Positions 31,269-44,800 of a stretch of 64,000 nucleotides of DNA are shown here, one piece after another. The notes under the pieces are model-generated. The model worked only from the letters and a program-made list of their open reading frames with translations, ran no database searches and was not told the origin of the DNA. Origin of the DNA: Polytrichum commune. Its lineage: Eukaryota > Streptophyta > Polytrichopsida > Polytrichales > Polytrichaceae. Numbering within the stretch: the stretch's first letter is position 1; every line of letters begins with the position of its first letter. The DNA is taken from positions 33,668,001 to 33,732,000 of the forward strand of contig OX485804.1 in NCBI GenBank assembly GCA_950295325.1. The letters run 5' to 3'. The position numbers were made by a program, and so were the translations under genes.

Positions 31269-32147
31269 ATATATAACCCAGCAACAACCAGATGTAATAA
31301 ACAACACAATAACAAACATATTTTGTGAACTTTTTCGCCCTTTAGAAGAGTCGAGATTTATGAAAGTGCATGCATGGCGGTTTGAAAACCTGATTAATGG
31401 AATCTACTAATTAAAGTGCATGGTCGTTGAAGGCCCATTTAATGGAGTTTAATAACATAACATGCTCAACGAGCCATTAAGTGAAGCATTTAGGCTTCGG
31501 GCTATGGAACATTCAAGTGGATGGTGTGCAATAATCATCGACTTTGCTATACACTCGATCGGACTCTCGAGTCTTTAATTTGTTGGGTTTCTTTCACTCC
31601 CATTCTCAATGTCGGGTTTGGTGCCATGTAGAATGTTTTGAAGGCTGCGATTTTGCAAAGTGTGGCTGTAAATAATGAAATTACAACAACCTACACGAGC
31701 CTATTCCAATTACTTTTGGGAGGTTTGGTCTTATTTGATGTGCCATATGTTCATGAAAAATGAGAGAGATTTGAATGGCAAATTGTCATAAGGATGAGAA
31801 AAAGATCTATTGGTTACATTCAAACCATGATTTGTTTTTTGAATTTTGGAAGTGCATAGAATAAAGCAATGCTCGAGGTTGAGTTTGTTAGCATGCAACT
31901 TCTCTCACTTTGAGTGTAAAATCCTCCCCCCCCCCCCACAAGTGTGGGTCCCCTTCTCTTTTGCTACTAACCTCGATGGATTCTCCTTGCATGATCCATA
32001 TTAAGGGGCGGCTTCATGAATCCACTTCATTTCTTTCCCACAAAAATTTGATATTCCAATGACATGTATATTTGTGGTATTTATAAATAATATGTATTGG
32101 ATATCCATAATTGTTTACAGAGGTGAACCTTAATTGGTAAGTGTCGA
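31269..32147. other. Gene-free DNA between MITEs
   Basis: Nothing recognisable except a 12-base C run at 31926-31937. Confidence 0.4.
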
Positions 32148-32557
32148 GGGGTTGTCTACATCGTGGACTATGAAGTTGTCGCATGTTAGAGGGCATTCAC
32201 TACATGATCACACTTCCATTGTTTGATTTCTAAAAAATGCATTTGAAAATTTTAATAAAACTTAATCAAAACACAAAAAAAATTTAATAATTAATAAAAC
32301 GATGTTTCTCTTCCATGGTCTCTTGACATTTGCAGCAAGAGAACTTCTAATGCCTCTCCCACTGCCAAACATGTTGGACTATGACAGTGGATAATGTAGG
32401 CCTACAAATAATCTTTTTGGGGACCTCAAGTTCCATGGTCACTTTTACAAACTTATTCTTGATGTAAACCGAAGTGGTCCCAGGACAAGTTTAACGGCCA
32501 ATCACATATTTTAGAGGAACAAGGGACGACTTCATAGTTTGTGATGTAAACAACCCC
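32148..32557. mobile_element. 410-bp MITE, GGGGTTGTTTACA family
   Basis: Left end GGGGTTGTCTACATCGTGG and reverse complement of the right end GGGGTTGTTTACATCACAA, continuing CTATGAAGT(T/C)GTC. The inner right side (ACGGCCAATCACATATTTTA) is shared in inverse orientation with the left part of the element at 30087, showing one family. No clean target duplication remains. Confidence 0.75.
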
Positions 32558-34077
32558 AAAGTTCCATGTTGTAAGATCATACACGGGTGTTCAACGTTCA
32601 TAACGCCTACCTAGGGAGAGAAATGTTTATTTTCTTGTAGACAAGAGAATTCATATTTTAAGACAAAAAATGACTCATTGTTGGAGGGTATCAACCTTGC
32701 ATTAGTGTAGTTGAGCTTGAATTGGGATGAATCAACCAATCTATAGGGAGCATGTTTTTCTTAATTCCCCTGGGTAGGTGTTACGAGACCAACTCCATCT
32801 TAACACTGCTATCAATTACATAATGAACATATTGATGGGTTCAAGTTTCTTGTCACCTTGTTTGGTCAAGTTACGACTACCATCTAAATCAACGCTTAAT
32901 GGTCCAAGAGACACAATGATGGGGCCTCATGACATCATGTAAAGATGTTTGAAGTTGTTTTGTTCTTTCGTAAATTTTAGGTAAAAGTGGAACAAAAATG
33001 TTCCACTAAAATCGATCCATTCTCAATTGCATCCTTTCAAATGGAGTATACATACCCAAAAAAAGAGAAAGCAATGGGATATGTTCATGCACATCTTATC
33101 GTTGATATGATATATGATTTTGTGTTCACTTTCTCTTTAAGATAGGTTTGTCAAGTATCATCTCAATATCATAGAGGAGGCAAAATTTGAATTAAATCAA
33201 GGCACCATGCAAGTGTTGGATCCTAACACGAAATGATGGAGGTCTAATGTTGAAGCTCAGTTGTAGAGTGGATTGTTTGAGAAGAAGAAATTTGTTTTTT
33301 TGGATAAACAAATAAATAATAAATCTGCTACTTGGCATAGGGTTCAATCGATCCACTTTACAATCCAATCTTCGAGTTGTCAACCCTTTGGTTTAAACGA
33401 GACCTCATCGATGTCGCTTTTGATTGTCAAGAGTGTGAGCTCTCTTTTTGTGAGCCCAAGATAGTAGGGTTTCAAACATCCTCTAGTTTCACATCCATGA
33501 CCTTTTTCATTCCCCCCCTCCCCCTTAATATCCCCACCACGAACATATATCTTACTTTGCACTTGCTCAAAATATCCATGGATCGGTTATGCACTCGACG
33601 GTTTGAACACTAGATAAAAGCTTGATGATTTTAAAAACTTCCAAAAAATTGCAATCTTAAACTCCAAGCAAGAGCTCTCTAAGAAAAAAGATTGTCAACG
33701 CTCAACTCTTGTTTACATGAAAAGAAACTTTTTTTTATAGATATCTTTAAATTTACGTTACTTGCATAACCAAACATGAAAACCAATGTCTTGACATGCA
33801 TAAAAACCATATCTAAGATTTGAGTGAAAGACATGAACTTAAACCTATCCATAAGGAATTAACAGCAAGGGATAATCTCGATACTCAAAACGGACAAGAT
33901 AAGACAATATTTGGTTTCGTTGTAATATAGTGTGACAACACACTATTGACTTATAGTATGGTAGCAAGGTAAATGAATGGACGTCAATTGCAAAAAAACT
34001 GACAAGTCAAATTAAATGAAACCCATGTGTCCATGTGCAACGTATATTGGGTGTGAACTTGAGTCCCATCACGATGA
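32558..34077. other. Gene-free DNA with a dispersed repeat
   Basis: About 33540-33660 resembles the tandem unit in kinase intron 1 (TTTGCACTTGCTCAAA, AAAGCTTG, AATTGCAATCTTAAACTC). Nothing else recognisable. Confidence 0.4.
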
Positions 34078-34579
34078 GGGGCGGTTTACACTATGGACCA
34101 AGAGCCATGACCATGAAATTCTAAAATCTGTGATTGGAGAGTAAAGTGCTCTTGGTCCCATTTGGCTTTACACTACCTTGAAAAAAGGAGAATGACCACT
34201 AACTTTGAGGTCCCCAAAAACTACTAAAATTTTCCATTTGGATAATGTGCCATGGTCCAACGGGTTTTCCGTTGAGGCGAGGCAAAATGCTCGACTCAAC
34301 GGAAATCAAGGGAGCCGTAAGGCTGAAAATCAGCCATTGGCCAAAAAAAAAATTTAATATTTTTTTTTCCCGATTTTTTTTGGGCATGTATTAAAAAAAT
34401 CAGTACCTTCACTTTTTGGTGTGTGGTCATTCCTCTTGGTCCACATTTGGTTTACACGTAGTGAAGGGCCCATGAACCATGAAAACTAATATTTTAGTAA
34501 CTCGGACCATGGAAGTCGTCCCACGCAAAATAGGTCTCTTACGTGGGACAACTTCATGGTCCATAGTGTAAACCGCCCC
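34078..34579. mobile_element. 502-bp MITE, GGGGCGGTTTACAC family
   Basis: Left end GGGGCGGTTTACACTATGGA and reverse complement of the right end are the same for about 23 bp. Flanks are TGA and TAA, consistent with a 3-bp target duplication with one change. A second TGGTCCA..GTTTACAC block lies near each end inside, giving the element a layered inverted structure. Confidence 0.82.
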
Positions 34580-36730
34580 TAAGATTGGTGGACCAATCCA
34601 CGTACAATTTCAGCCGTTGGATTGCATATGGGATTCTCTCATCCAGTCAGCAATTGCACATCACAAAGATCGTCACCTCATGCATGGAATCAAGGTTGAG
34701 ATGAAAATGTTATAAGAAGTCAAAGTGGAGATTCCCTTTCTCTTTACGTGACCGCGCGGGCTCTTCCAATTGTGTGTGTGTGTGTTCTTTTTTCTTTCCT
34801 TTTTTGGCACAAAACTCCTCCAACTATGTGAATTATTGAGCTTGGGGTATCAACTATATTTGTAGCACACTATGCAATCCATTGTACCACATGTTGTTTG
34901 GGTGCCCTTTCTTAATTACAAGCCAACGTCCTACATACTACTCAAATATAGGCATCCCAATTAACAAGAGTGACCACATAGCTTACCCATTCGCACTTGT
35001 CTCCGGCCACATGAGTTAGATAGAGATTATGCTTTGAAAGAGTTCATCCTTTGTAACAAGACCGTGTCTCTATTGATAAAATGATGGCAAATGGCAATGC
35101 CGCAATCCAATGTATCATGTGGCACCATCCAAGTGCTTGCCCTTGGTTTGCATGTTTTCTATGCAATAACACCCAAAGTCTTCGCTTCACTTTGCTCATC
35201 GAGGTGGATGTAGCTTTGGATAAATGATGATGAGCCACTTATTTTGGGAATTGAACATGTTCCATTGTAAGGAGTAACCAAACTACACAAAGTCCAATCT
35301 CTTGTAAACGTGTGTCTTTCCGGTGTGTATTCTTCCATCCGCACTTAACCACACATGACCACTCAAATGTAATCGTTTGATCAAGAACGCTAACCATGAA
35401 AGGCCCGAGTACCTTATAAACCTTAACATCTCGAACTCTTATAACCAAGATGTATGGCCCTCCTAGAATTAAGTGCATAGGGACTTGTGTGTAGGAAGTA
35501 ATAAACAAGGTGGGCTCCATGAATCATACGAGAATCAAAAATCAAACTCCTCGCATTCGTGTGAAATAATGGGGCCCATCGCAATAAAGTCCTACCGCTT
35601 TAATAAGACACGTTCTTGAAACGAGAAAACCATTGTGTTATGGGGGTGTCGCAAGTTCAGTAATATGACAAATTGGACCTCTTTGTCATAATAACAAGGT
35701 ATATCATGAAAACACACACTAGATATCTGGCCACATGTATGAAACAAGCATTCTTTCAAATGTCTTTACAAATATGCAGTTTTTTTCCTCATGAAATCTA
35801 TGTGGGCTTGAAGAAGGAATCAAGAGTTTGTTGATGCTGCCACTTCGCATTAAAATCACCAAAGCATACTTTGTACATCACCCATTGTTGTCATACTTGT
35901 GTCAAAACAACTCAAAATGTTGCACAACTACTAGCATATGATGCATTATTTCAATATATTTCAAACAATATGTCAATCAAAATGATCATATCATAATTGA
36001 CCTCACAACGTGCAACTGTAAATCAACGTCTTCAAATCATCTTCAAAAATTCAACTAACCTTTAAAAGGTCATAACTCTGCCAATATAACTCATAATTGA
36101 GCAAAAATACCATCAAAAGAAGTGCCATTTTAATAGCTTCACAATAATATGCATATCATAATGATCGTATCAAAACCAACCTTAGAAGGTACATTGTTGT
36201 CTTGAAATCAATTTATAAGACTCGACCAACTTTCAAACAATAATAACTCCGCCAATACAACCCATAAGTGAGCAAAACTACCACCAACAAAAGCACCTTT
36301 TCAATAGCTTTCAAAAATATGCAAGTTAATTAAACGTAAATAAAATTTGAGTTCGGAATGATCAAAAGTAGATTGTGCACCTTGGATTAGGGTTTAGGTG
36401 AAAAAAACGTGGTGAAAAAGACAAAAACTAACGAGTCTCTTGAATAGGTTTTGAGATAAAGAACATAGTTCCTTGAGTTTCCATGTTTTAACATCATTTA
36501 CATAAATATATATATATATATATATAATTCACATCTCATTTGTGGCAGTTGCATAGAGTTCATACTAACTATATGTTCTTGTACATGTATGGGACTCGTC
36601 ATGTGTGCATTTACCTCTATAACATGACATTTTAGGGGTCCAGTAGTGTTCTATTAACAATGTCACATTCGTATTATAGAGGTAGATTCTAGCAAGAAAG
36701 TCTAGTTTACAAAAATTGTGTCATTATATA
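34580..36730. other. Gene-free DNA
   Basis: Contains a (TG)n run near 34770, the dispersed repeat with TAGGCATCCCAATTAACAAG near 34950 and a (TA)n run at 36506-36526. No exon recognised. Confidence 0.4.
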
Positions 36731-37093
36731 GGGTAAGTGCGCCATTGACCGAACGTGGCCCACGGACCGCACAGGCACCGCATAGTTTTCAATCATGAGA
36801 ACTCTCGCGGGAACTTCGGGAACGTTCAGGGAATTTCGGAGAGAACGTGAATGTGCATGTACCGCACACTGTGCGGTGAAGGGCTCACTAAGCTCTTGAG
36901 ATCCACCTGTGTATGTTTGGATTCAATTTGTGATAGCTTTCACAAATCAAAATATCTTTCATTTTTATTTTTTTTGTAAGAGAATCCTCACTTCACAATT
37001 AACAATCCTTCAAAATTTGAAACAATTCAAGCTTGTAAATTTGTACTTACAAGGATTTGAAGATTGATCGTGCGGTCATTGGCGCACTTACCT
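36731..37093. mobile_element. ~362-bp MITE with GGTAAGTGCGCCA termini
   Basis: Left end TAGGGTAAGTGCGCCATTGA and reverse complement of the right end TAAGGTAAGTGCGCCAATGA match over about 26 bp, through CCG. TA flanks both ends, which would fit a TA target duplication. The interior holds accgcacagtgtgcggt-type palindromes but no coding potential. Confidence 0.75.
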
Positions 37094-39157
37094 TAGAGGT
37101 TGTCATATTATCAAGTGTCATATTAAAGAGGTAGGACTGGACTGTCAAAGCACTTTTGTTTGAATTATTTGTATACTTATACCTTGGCCATGGTCAAGTT
37201 ACTAATGTACCTATAACAAATCTAACATGCCAAGTGTCAATTACTTTCAAGTGCCATGTCATCATTATCGTCAATAGAGGTCCTCTAGGTGCCTACTTTA
37301 ACATGGTTTTTGTGTGGAACTTAAAAGCCAAATTCCTACACTGCCGATATCTTACTATGTAATTAAGCCATTGGTGTTTGAAGGTGAGCATACATCATAT
37401 TCTTATGATATTCAAAAGGTTTTGCTTCAATGTCATTGGAAATTGATAATGGACTTCAATGCACCCAAAATATGTCTTGGTTGAATTTCATATGCAAAAG
37501 CTTCAAAGTTTTTCGGTAGATGATCCAAAATCAATTCAAGGGATTGAGGTTCAGTTGCTGGACATTATGATGATCAACATGTATTTATAGTGGAAGGTTA
37601 CATGGTGTTGGTTTTACATGGGTTGTCGGTTTTAGTATGATTTGTCTTGAGTTAGGATTATCGTCAACCATTTTAGGGGGTCTTATGAGAAGATAATCCC
37701 TTGTATCATTATGGTATACTTAATGTCACTACACTGTTTACGGTATTAGTGTCGTGTACATCATTCAAAGGACCTAAACTAGATGCCTAGCTGTTTCAAA
37801 GTGTCACATTCACTAATTGCCAACATGGTACTATCTGTCATGATAAGTAACATTTAAAACTAGAATTCTAATTACATTATGATATTAAGTGTAGTGCATT
37901 GGGATACTTGAGATTATACTTTTGCATGTTAGGATGCAAGGGGACTATAATTATGAGCATAATAATGGCAAGTGTCACGTGTTTACATTTTGGTATCCCA
38001 AGAGGAATATGTTCTTGAGCTCACTAATGCCAAGTGTCATTAGTGTACACTTTACTCAGCTTGTAGACCATTGTGTAACATTAACATACACCTCATAACA
38101 CATTTGAATATACATATGCCAAGATATTAATAAGCACACTTGAATACCAAGCGTCATGAGGTGGCACTAACGGTGAAGTTGATGATCATTGCTATAACCT
38201 AGCATATGCCTCAAAATAGGGAAAGTGACACTAAAAACCATTACTCGTGTACATCGACCATGATAAATAGTGTGAGCATTTGTATAGTGGGACATTGGGA
38301 CTTACCCTATGCACCCCTATAATAATGTCGCCCATGATATACACCATCGGGCTTGAAAACAATGTTTCACTCTAGTACAATTGTCATGCCTTTTTGATAT
38401 ATCCATCTCCTTCCCCTAAGCTGAAAGCTTTTGAAATGAGCATTGCTATCGTTTCATTACAAAGTCGACCTCTAGTATTAACTGTGGTAAATAATGTGCA
38501 CCCACAATATTACCCCACAATATTACCCCGATGTTTTGGTGTGGAAATATGCTTAATAGTGTGGCAAACATCGTTTACACTAGGTAACCAACTTACACTA
38601 ATCCCAGGTCCCTAATGCTAATGCGGGGGTTGAATAGAATAGAGACTAATCTAACCTAGAAGGAGAGTTGTCACATATTTATCTTTAATTTCCAAGGTTG
38701 CCAAAATCCTAGGCATGTCGGCGGGGGTCTCATGACGTTGGAAAAATTGTTATGGAACAAAGCCGATAATAAAAAATCTACCTTACCCCCAGAATATTGT
38801 CGCTGGATTACACTAAATAGTGTGTCGCCCACAATAATATACTATAATCAATGTATACCAATTTAGGGTTAAATGAACTATACAAAGTTGCAAATGTTAA
38901 CATCTTCAACTCACAAGGCTACCACAAATTTTGGCATGTTACCGGGGGTTGAATTTTCACAACACCTATCAAGGGGGAGACCACACCCATGGAAGGATAG
39001 TCAAAAAGATTGAATACAATTATGGAGTCGGAGAGTTCTCAATTTCAGTAAAAAAAAATCAATTAGGATCAACCCCGTCAAACTTTCGTTAGCAAAAATT
39101 GAACTCTCAAGTAAGACATTATTGCACTGCGTAATTCTGAATAGAAATACACACTAC
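37094..39157. other. Gene-free DNA with a scattered CCAAGTGTCA motif
   Basis: The phrase tgccaagtgtca or close variants recurs around 37105, 37229, 37970, 38026 and 38150 without fixed spacing. 38460-38720 and 38790-38960 look like a diverged duplication (…GGCATGTCGGCGGGGGT and GGCATGTTACCGGGGGT). No exon recognised. Confidence 0.4.
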
Positions 39158-39680
39158 TGCCCCCTTCCCACCCGACTTTACCAAATAACCAAAGTATTAA
39201 CCCAAAAACCGGGTAAAGTTCCCTTGGTTATAGCGGAGGCATCTGGCTATCCCAATGCACCTACAAGAACTAGCTTCGGAGATTTTCAAGTAGGTTTTAG
39301 TTAAGTAGCTTTCACACATGTTCATGGTTTTATCTACCAAGCAATGAATGTTGGGTAGTTTTTGTCCCATCCCCAAATGCCTTACTACTCATCTATCTTA
39401 CCATCGGTTTTTGTTAATGGAGCTCCTCGTGCCCTCATAGCTAAGACTAAAAAGCAACCAGTCACAACGGCAGGGGACGACACTTGTAAAGCTCCTATAT
39501 TCTTACCTCATGTTTAGGTACCCATGGGAGGGTCGGTGCTTGAGGCTTAAGACCTCCACTTTTTAAGTTATGCCACATCATTTGCCAACTAGGCTCGGCA
39601 CTAGATAATGTCGATGGTGTGGAGGCCGGGTTTTTAGAACCATCTTTTAGTCTTAGCTAAAGTCGGGTGGGAAGGGGGCA
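39158..39680. mobile_element. 523-bp element with TGCCCCCTTCCCACC TIRs
   Basis: The 23-bp left end (TGCCCCCTTCCCACCCGACT) is the exact inverse of the right end (GTCGGGTGGGAAGGGGGCA, ending 39680). Flanks TAC and TAA are close to a 3-bp duplication. A second, more diverged full-length copy lies at about 49667-50180, with the interior colinear throughout. Confidence 0.85.
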
Positions 39681-40022
39681 TAACTAGGATATCAATGTAG
39701 TGGTAATAACAGTTACTTAGCTTATCAGTAAAGCCGCCTTTGAAATATGTCGTAGCCGTGACTGGCACAGCGTGAATGAGTTCATGCCATTTTTTGAATC
39801 TTGAATTATTGAATCTAATTATTTTACAACTTGACTTGTTTGAAAAAAAAAACTTCAAAAAATATTACATGCCAAGTACTAAACAAGAATGATGGACCCA
39901 CCACTTGAAATGTTGTGTTCTTTTTTTGGAACACAAAAGGAGCGTGGTTACTGGGCTAGTTTTTCTGTCAAGTAGGGAAACGATTTCACAACCAAGACCC
40001 CAACCACCAAGGACTCCATTTA

Positions 40023-40525
40023 GGGCCACTTCACACACGAGCCAAGAGCCGTGACCATGGAATTGTTAGGGCTAAAAGAAAGTGTCCAAAGGCCGTCCCA
40101 AGTCACCTCCAAAATCATGTCATGTGGGTACGGACCCTCAGTGTAGAGTGAAGTCATATGTGACTGGGCCCTCAACCAAATGCTATTTCAATGGAATTCT
40201 ATTCACGCGGGTCCTCACACACGATAAAATATTATAAACCAACAGTTGTGAGCATTTGGAGTGCCATGATCTCCTAGTTTTATGTTGGACCTACCTCCAA
40301 GAGGTGGTTTTTGAAAATAGCCCAAGTGACCATGAAGCATGATCCATTTGATGCCATGTACGAATCCATACAAACGACTTGAAATCCATCTTGCATTCAC
40401 ATACTCCGTTGGTCCCTCAAGCGTAGTGTGAAGCGACGAACTTGGACTGGCTCCACCTTTCCACCAACGAGAGTGCTTGAAGTGGCAATGGTCATGGGCT
40501 ATCAGTCTCTTGTATGAAGTGGCCC
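40023..40525. mobile_element. 503-bp Tourist-like MITE, GGGCCACTTCACAC family, TSD TTA
   Basis: Starts GGGCCACTTCACACACGAG and ends GTATGAAGTGGCCC, with perfect TTA duplications at 40020-40022 and 40526-40528. That pattern fits PIF/Harbinger (Tourist-like). It is in the opposite orientation to the copies at 54408 and 62932. Its last ~70 bp is the seed of the adjoining 110-bp array. Confidence 0.92.
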
Positions 40526-41879
40526 TTAGTTTTGGGTACCTCTCCACTATCATCCGGTGCTCCGCCTTTTCCACCAACAAGAGTGCTTGAAGTGGCAATG
40601 GTCATGGGCTCTCAGTCTCTTGTATGAAGTGGCCCTTAGTTTTGGGCACCTCTCCACTATCATCCGGTGCTCCGCCTTTTCCACCAACAAGAGTGCTTGA
40701 AGTGGCAATGGTCATGGGTTCTCAGTCTCTTGTATGAAGTGGCCTTTAGTTTTGGGTACCTCTCCACTATCATCCGGTGCTCCGCCTTTTCCACCAACAA
40801 GAGTGCTTGAAGTGGCAATGGTCATGGGCTATCAGTCTCTTGTGTGAAGTGGCCCTTAGTTTTGGGTACCTCTCCACTATCATCCGGTGCTCCGCCTTTT
40901 CCACCAACAAGAGTGCTTGAAGTGGCAATGGTCATGGGCTATCAGTCTCTTGTGTGAAGTGGCCCTTAGTTTTGGGTACCTCTCCACTATCATCCGGTGC
41001 TCCGCCTTTTCCACCAACAAGAGTGCTTGAAGTGGCAATGGTCATGGGCTATCAGTCTCTTGTGTGAAGTGGCCCTTAGTTTTGGGTACCTCTCCACTAT
41101 CATCCGGTGCTCCGCCTTTTCCACCAATGAGAGTGCTTGAAGTGGCAATGGTCATGGGCTCTCAATCTCTTGTGTGAAGTGGCCCTTAGTTTTGGGTACC
41201 TCTCCACTATCATCCGGTGCTCCGCCTTTTCCACCAATGAGAGTGCTTGAAGTGGCAATTCTCATGGGCTCTCAATCTCTTCTGTGAAGTGGCCTTTAGT
41301 TTTGGGTACCTCTCCACTATCATCCGGTGCTCCACCTTTTCCACCAACGAGAGTGCTTGAAGTGGCAATTGTCGTGGGCTCTCAGTCTCTTGTGTGAAGT
41401 GACCTTAGTTTTGGGTACCTCTCCACTATCATCCGGTGCTCCGCCTTTTCCACCAATGAGAGTGCTTGAAGTGGCAATGGTCATGGGCTCTCAGTCTCTT
41501 GTGTGAAGTGGCCCTTAGTTTTGGGTACCTCTCCACTATCATCCGGTGCTCCGCCTTTTCCACCAATGAGAGTGCTTGAAGTGGCAATGGTCGTGGGCTA
41601 TCAGTCTCTTGTGTGAAGTGGCCCTTAGTTTTGGGTACCTCTCCACTATCATCCGGTGCACCGCCTTTTCCACCAACGAGAGTGCTTGAAGTGGCAATGG
41701 TCGTGGGCTCTCAGTCTCTTGTGTGAAGTGGCCCTTAGTTTTGGGTACCTCTCCACTATCATCCGGTGCTCCGCCTTTTCCACCAATGAGAGTGCTTGAA
41801 GTGGCGATAGTCATGGGCTCTCAGTCTCTTGTGTGAAGTGGCCCTTAGTTTTGGGTGCCTCTCCACTATCATCCGGTGA
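40443..41879. repeat. 110-bp tandem array, 13 copies, derived from a MITE end
   Basis: GAGTGCTTGAAGTGGCAAT occurs at 40471, 40581, 40691, 40801, 40911, 41021, 41131, 41241, 41351, 41460, 41570, 41680 and 41790: thirteen copies at 110 bp (one 109). Each unit joins the last ~70 bp of the MITE (through its TIR GTGAAGTGGCCC and the TTA target site) to about 40 bp of flanking DNA (GTTTTGGGTACCTCTCCACT). The array ends at about 41879 where the flank continues as CCGGTGACCGG. Copies differ by only a few bases. Confidence 0.96.
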
Positions 41880-44800
41880 CCGGTAGTTTAGAATCCTCTC
41901 GGACCCACACTTGTAGTGTTGTGGGTGAGGTTGGGTTGTTACAGACAATGGCGATACTTGGTCATGGCTGACATTTAGCCACTTGTTGGTTGACGCTGAA
42001 AACATTGCACAATTGAAGGGCCTTTCATAAACTAACACTACCTTATTCTTCATTCTATTCTTTTAATAAGCCCACTTGGCACTGATGACTCCCTCCCCTT
42101 GACCCGAGTCTAACTTCCAACTTTAGCAACCTTCTCATCTAATCGAAGTGATGAGGCATTGAGGCACAAACACACTACTACACTACTAGACCATGGCCTT
42201 ATAATTAAGGTCCACTTGCACTAAGTTACCTTACATAGACGCGGCACGCCCGCCCCCTTTGAAAAACCACCACCACACCCTAGGCGAAAATGCACACGAT
42301 ACTATTGTAGACTACACGTTCCTTTTTAGGGGGGGGGGGGGAATTCGACTTCGGAATTAGCATCATAAGTCCCAAATTAGTTTGTAGGGACTCACTCGAG
42401 ATGAACGAGTGGTTGGTCGCATGAGTGTTGTGTAATGGTATTATCTTCCACATGTTGCTAGTTATGGTTAGCTAGGACCATACGTTGACTTAGTTTAGAG
42501 GTCTTTTTACATCAACGTTCGTTGGCAATTGGTTTCCACTCAAAGAGCGAGTAACTCAAATTATATGTGGGCGATCTTTGTTGGCTGCCAAACTTTGGTC
42601 CATTTTAGAGACCACCCCCTCTTCCTACATGACATAGCCCATAAACCACAGACATACAAGGGTATTGTTTTTACTAGACCTCTCCCCTCCCCCTCCCCTT
42701 CCTTACGTTGGTAAAAGTGGTAGAGGCCTAGCTTAAAGTGGCTTTCATCTAGCCCTGGCCCATTCATACCACTTATTGAGAGGAGCACACTAGATGGAAA
42801 TTTATTAGTATGGAAAAACCATTTGAAGCGATATGATGCTAGAGCTTTGTTATGTTTACCAAGATAGAAATTTTATTGTGGATGTCAAAAAAAATGTGAT
42901 GGTTTTCTTTGCGAAAAATGTTGATATTGGTAAAGCAATATGAAACATGTACCTTGGAATCTTAACCCACACAAGTATAGTGGGCTAATAAGGGCATGGA
43001 CGACTTTAAGAGTTCTTCATTAAAGATAGGTCCAAAGAGCAACCAACTCCTAGGTTGATATTTCTTAATTGAACCTACATTGATTTTAATGGGTGTTGTG
43101 AGGTGTGGTGTTTAATTTTTGCTAAAGTGGGTTCCTAAGGGAAACATGTGTGTAAACGAAGTTACAATGAACTAGAAAATCTAAGGGACATGTGAATCAT
43201 ATGACTATGAGCTTGAGATTTAGGAAAGAAAGATTGGAAGCGGTCATAGTTTGATAGGAAAGGATACGTCCTCCTGTTACAACACATGGTACTTATATGG
43301 TATAAGTAGGGGATATTTTCTCCTTGTAAGGAGGACGATTTTTTTGTTTTAATTGTTGAACCTATGTCGAAATTGCTTAATTGGCATATGAAGTTCTAAG
43401 GATTTTGATTGTTGGGTGCGAGATTCACCTTTGGATTTACTTTGACCATTGTTTGAGATAATTTAAGGTCAGCCAAGTTTTGATGTTGATTCATTTGTTT
43501 CCTCGTATTTCCTTTGTAAGCGATGGATAGTAGTGTGGAAGATTCTAGAGTAGGTTGGTAATTCTTGATTGAATCAACTTTGGAGATTTGTCAGGTTTTG
43601 GAAATGTGTAGTGGAATCAATCCACACTATGTGATGGGTTTAACTCAACGAGGAGATTTCCCCATAGTGTGGGTGAATTGTAGACCAAATAAAATTATAG
43701 GTTATGAGTTGTTATATTGGGTGGAAAATAAGCATAATCAAGTATAAATTATACATAGAAATGCAATTGTTTTTCAAGTATAGTTTCACATAGAAAATCG
43801 CCATAGAGTTTTGCCTTGTTGTCATACGTTGGAAGAATGAACAATAGTGAATTGGAGAAGTCAATTGACAAGGTTTGTCGAATTTGGGGGGGTAAGCTTC
43901 ACTAAAAATCATAGGACTCGGTTTTTACTCCTCAATCAATAGTATGTAAGAGATGTATGTAAACTTGGATGGAAAATTCAAATAAGTCCATGCCTAGGAT
44001 GTATGTGATATGCGAGTAAACTGGCATAAATCAAAAGAAAGGTTAATTCAATTGTTAATGCATTTGAGAGTAACTCGGGTAGATTGGTTTACAAGTTGTT
44101 GGACAAGCTACAAGGATAAAATGGCGTTACATGAGACTTCATTTACAAGACAAAAACTCTTATGCAATAAAAAAATAAAAAATCCATAGATTGTTAATAT
44201 GGTGAATTAGATATCTATTGTCTACCCTTCCTAAGTGCACTCTCATTAGCATGAAGGAATTGGGAATATTGTGTAGTGGATTTTACAAATAGAAAAATGA
44301 GGTGGGTGCCGATGTAGCATTCAATATTTACTCCCTTATGGTTCAAGTGAAGAGGCTACCTATAGATGGAAAGGGGATTGAAAAGTCAACAGTGTGACCT
44401 TTGTTGCTCTAGTCATAATTATTACCTTCTTATGGCGAATTGTTCTTATCCACTTCAACGTGGAATAGTATAACCCATCCGGTTATACATTTGGGAGTTA
44501 AATTCATGTTGGTTGCAGCGGAGTTGCAACTTAAAGAATCCACGTAAGTATTAAATGAGGAGGACTAAGTTGCATTTATCTCATGTTGGAGTTAAGTGTA
44601 ATTAAGTAAACTCAAGGCATCAAACTATGGATTCCTAACTTGAACAGTGGCATGGCTTATTGACTTTGGTTGTAGATAACTATCACTTATGATTGGAGTT
44701 AAGGTCAAAAGATCATAGTTCAATAATCTAATTAAAATACAAGATTGATAAAGGAGGAAAGAAAACCTTCGAAGGGTGACTAAATTGCATTTTCAAATGA

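Noticed and set aside
40020-40030. TTTAGGG telomere-like repeats
   Set aside because: TTTAGGG occurs only singly, where a TTA target site meets a GGGCC MITE end; there is no tandem telomere array.
40471-41879. CRISPR-like array
   Set aside because: The 110-bp units are contiguous with no unique spacers, and the genome is eukaryotic with introns; it is a MITE-derived minisatellite.
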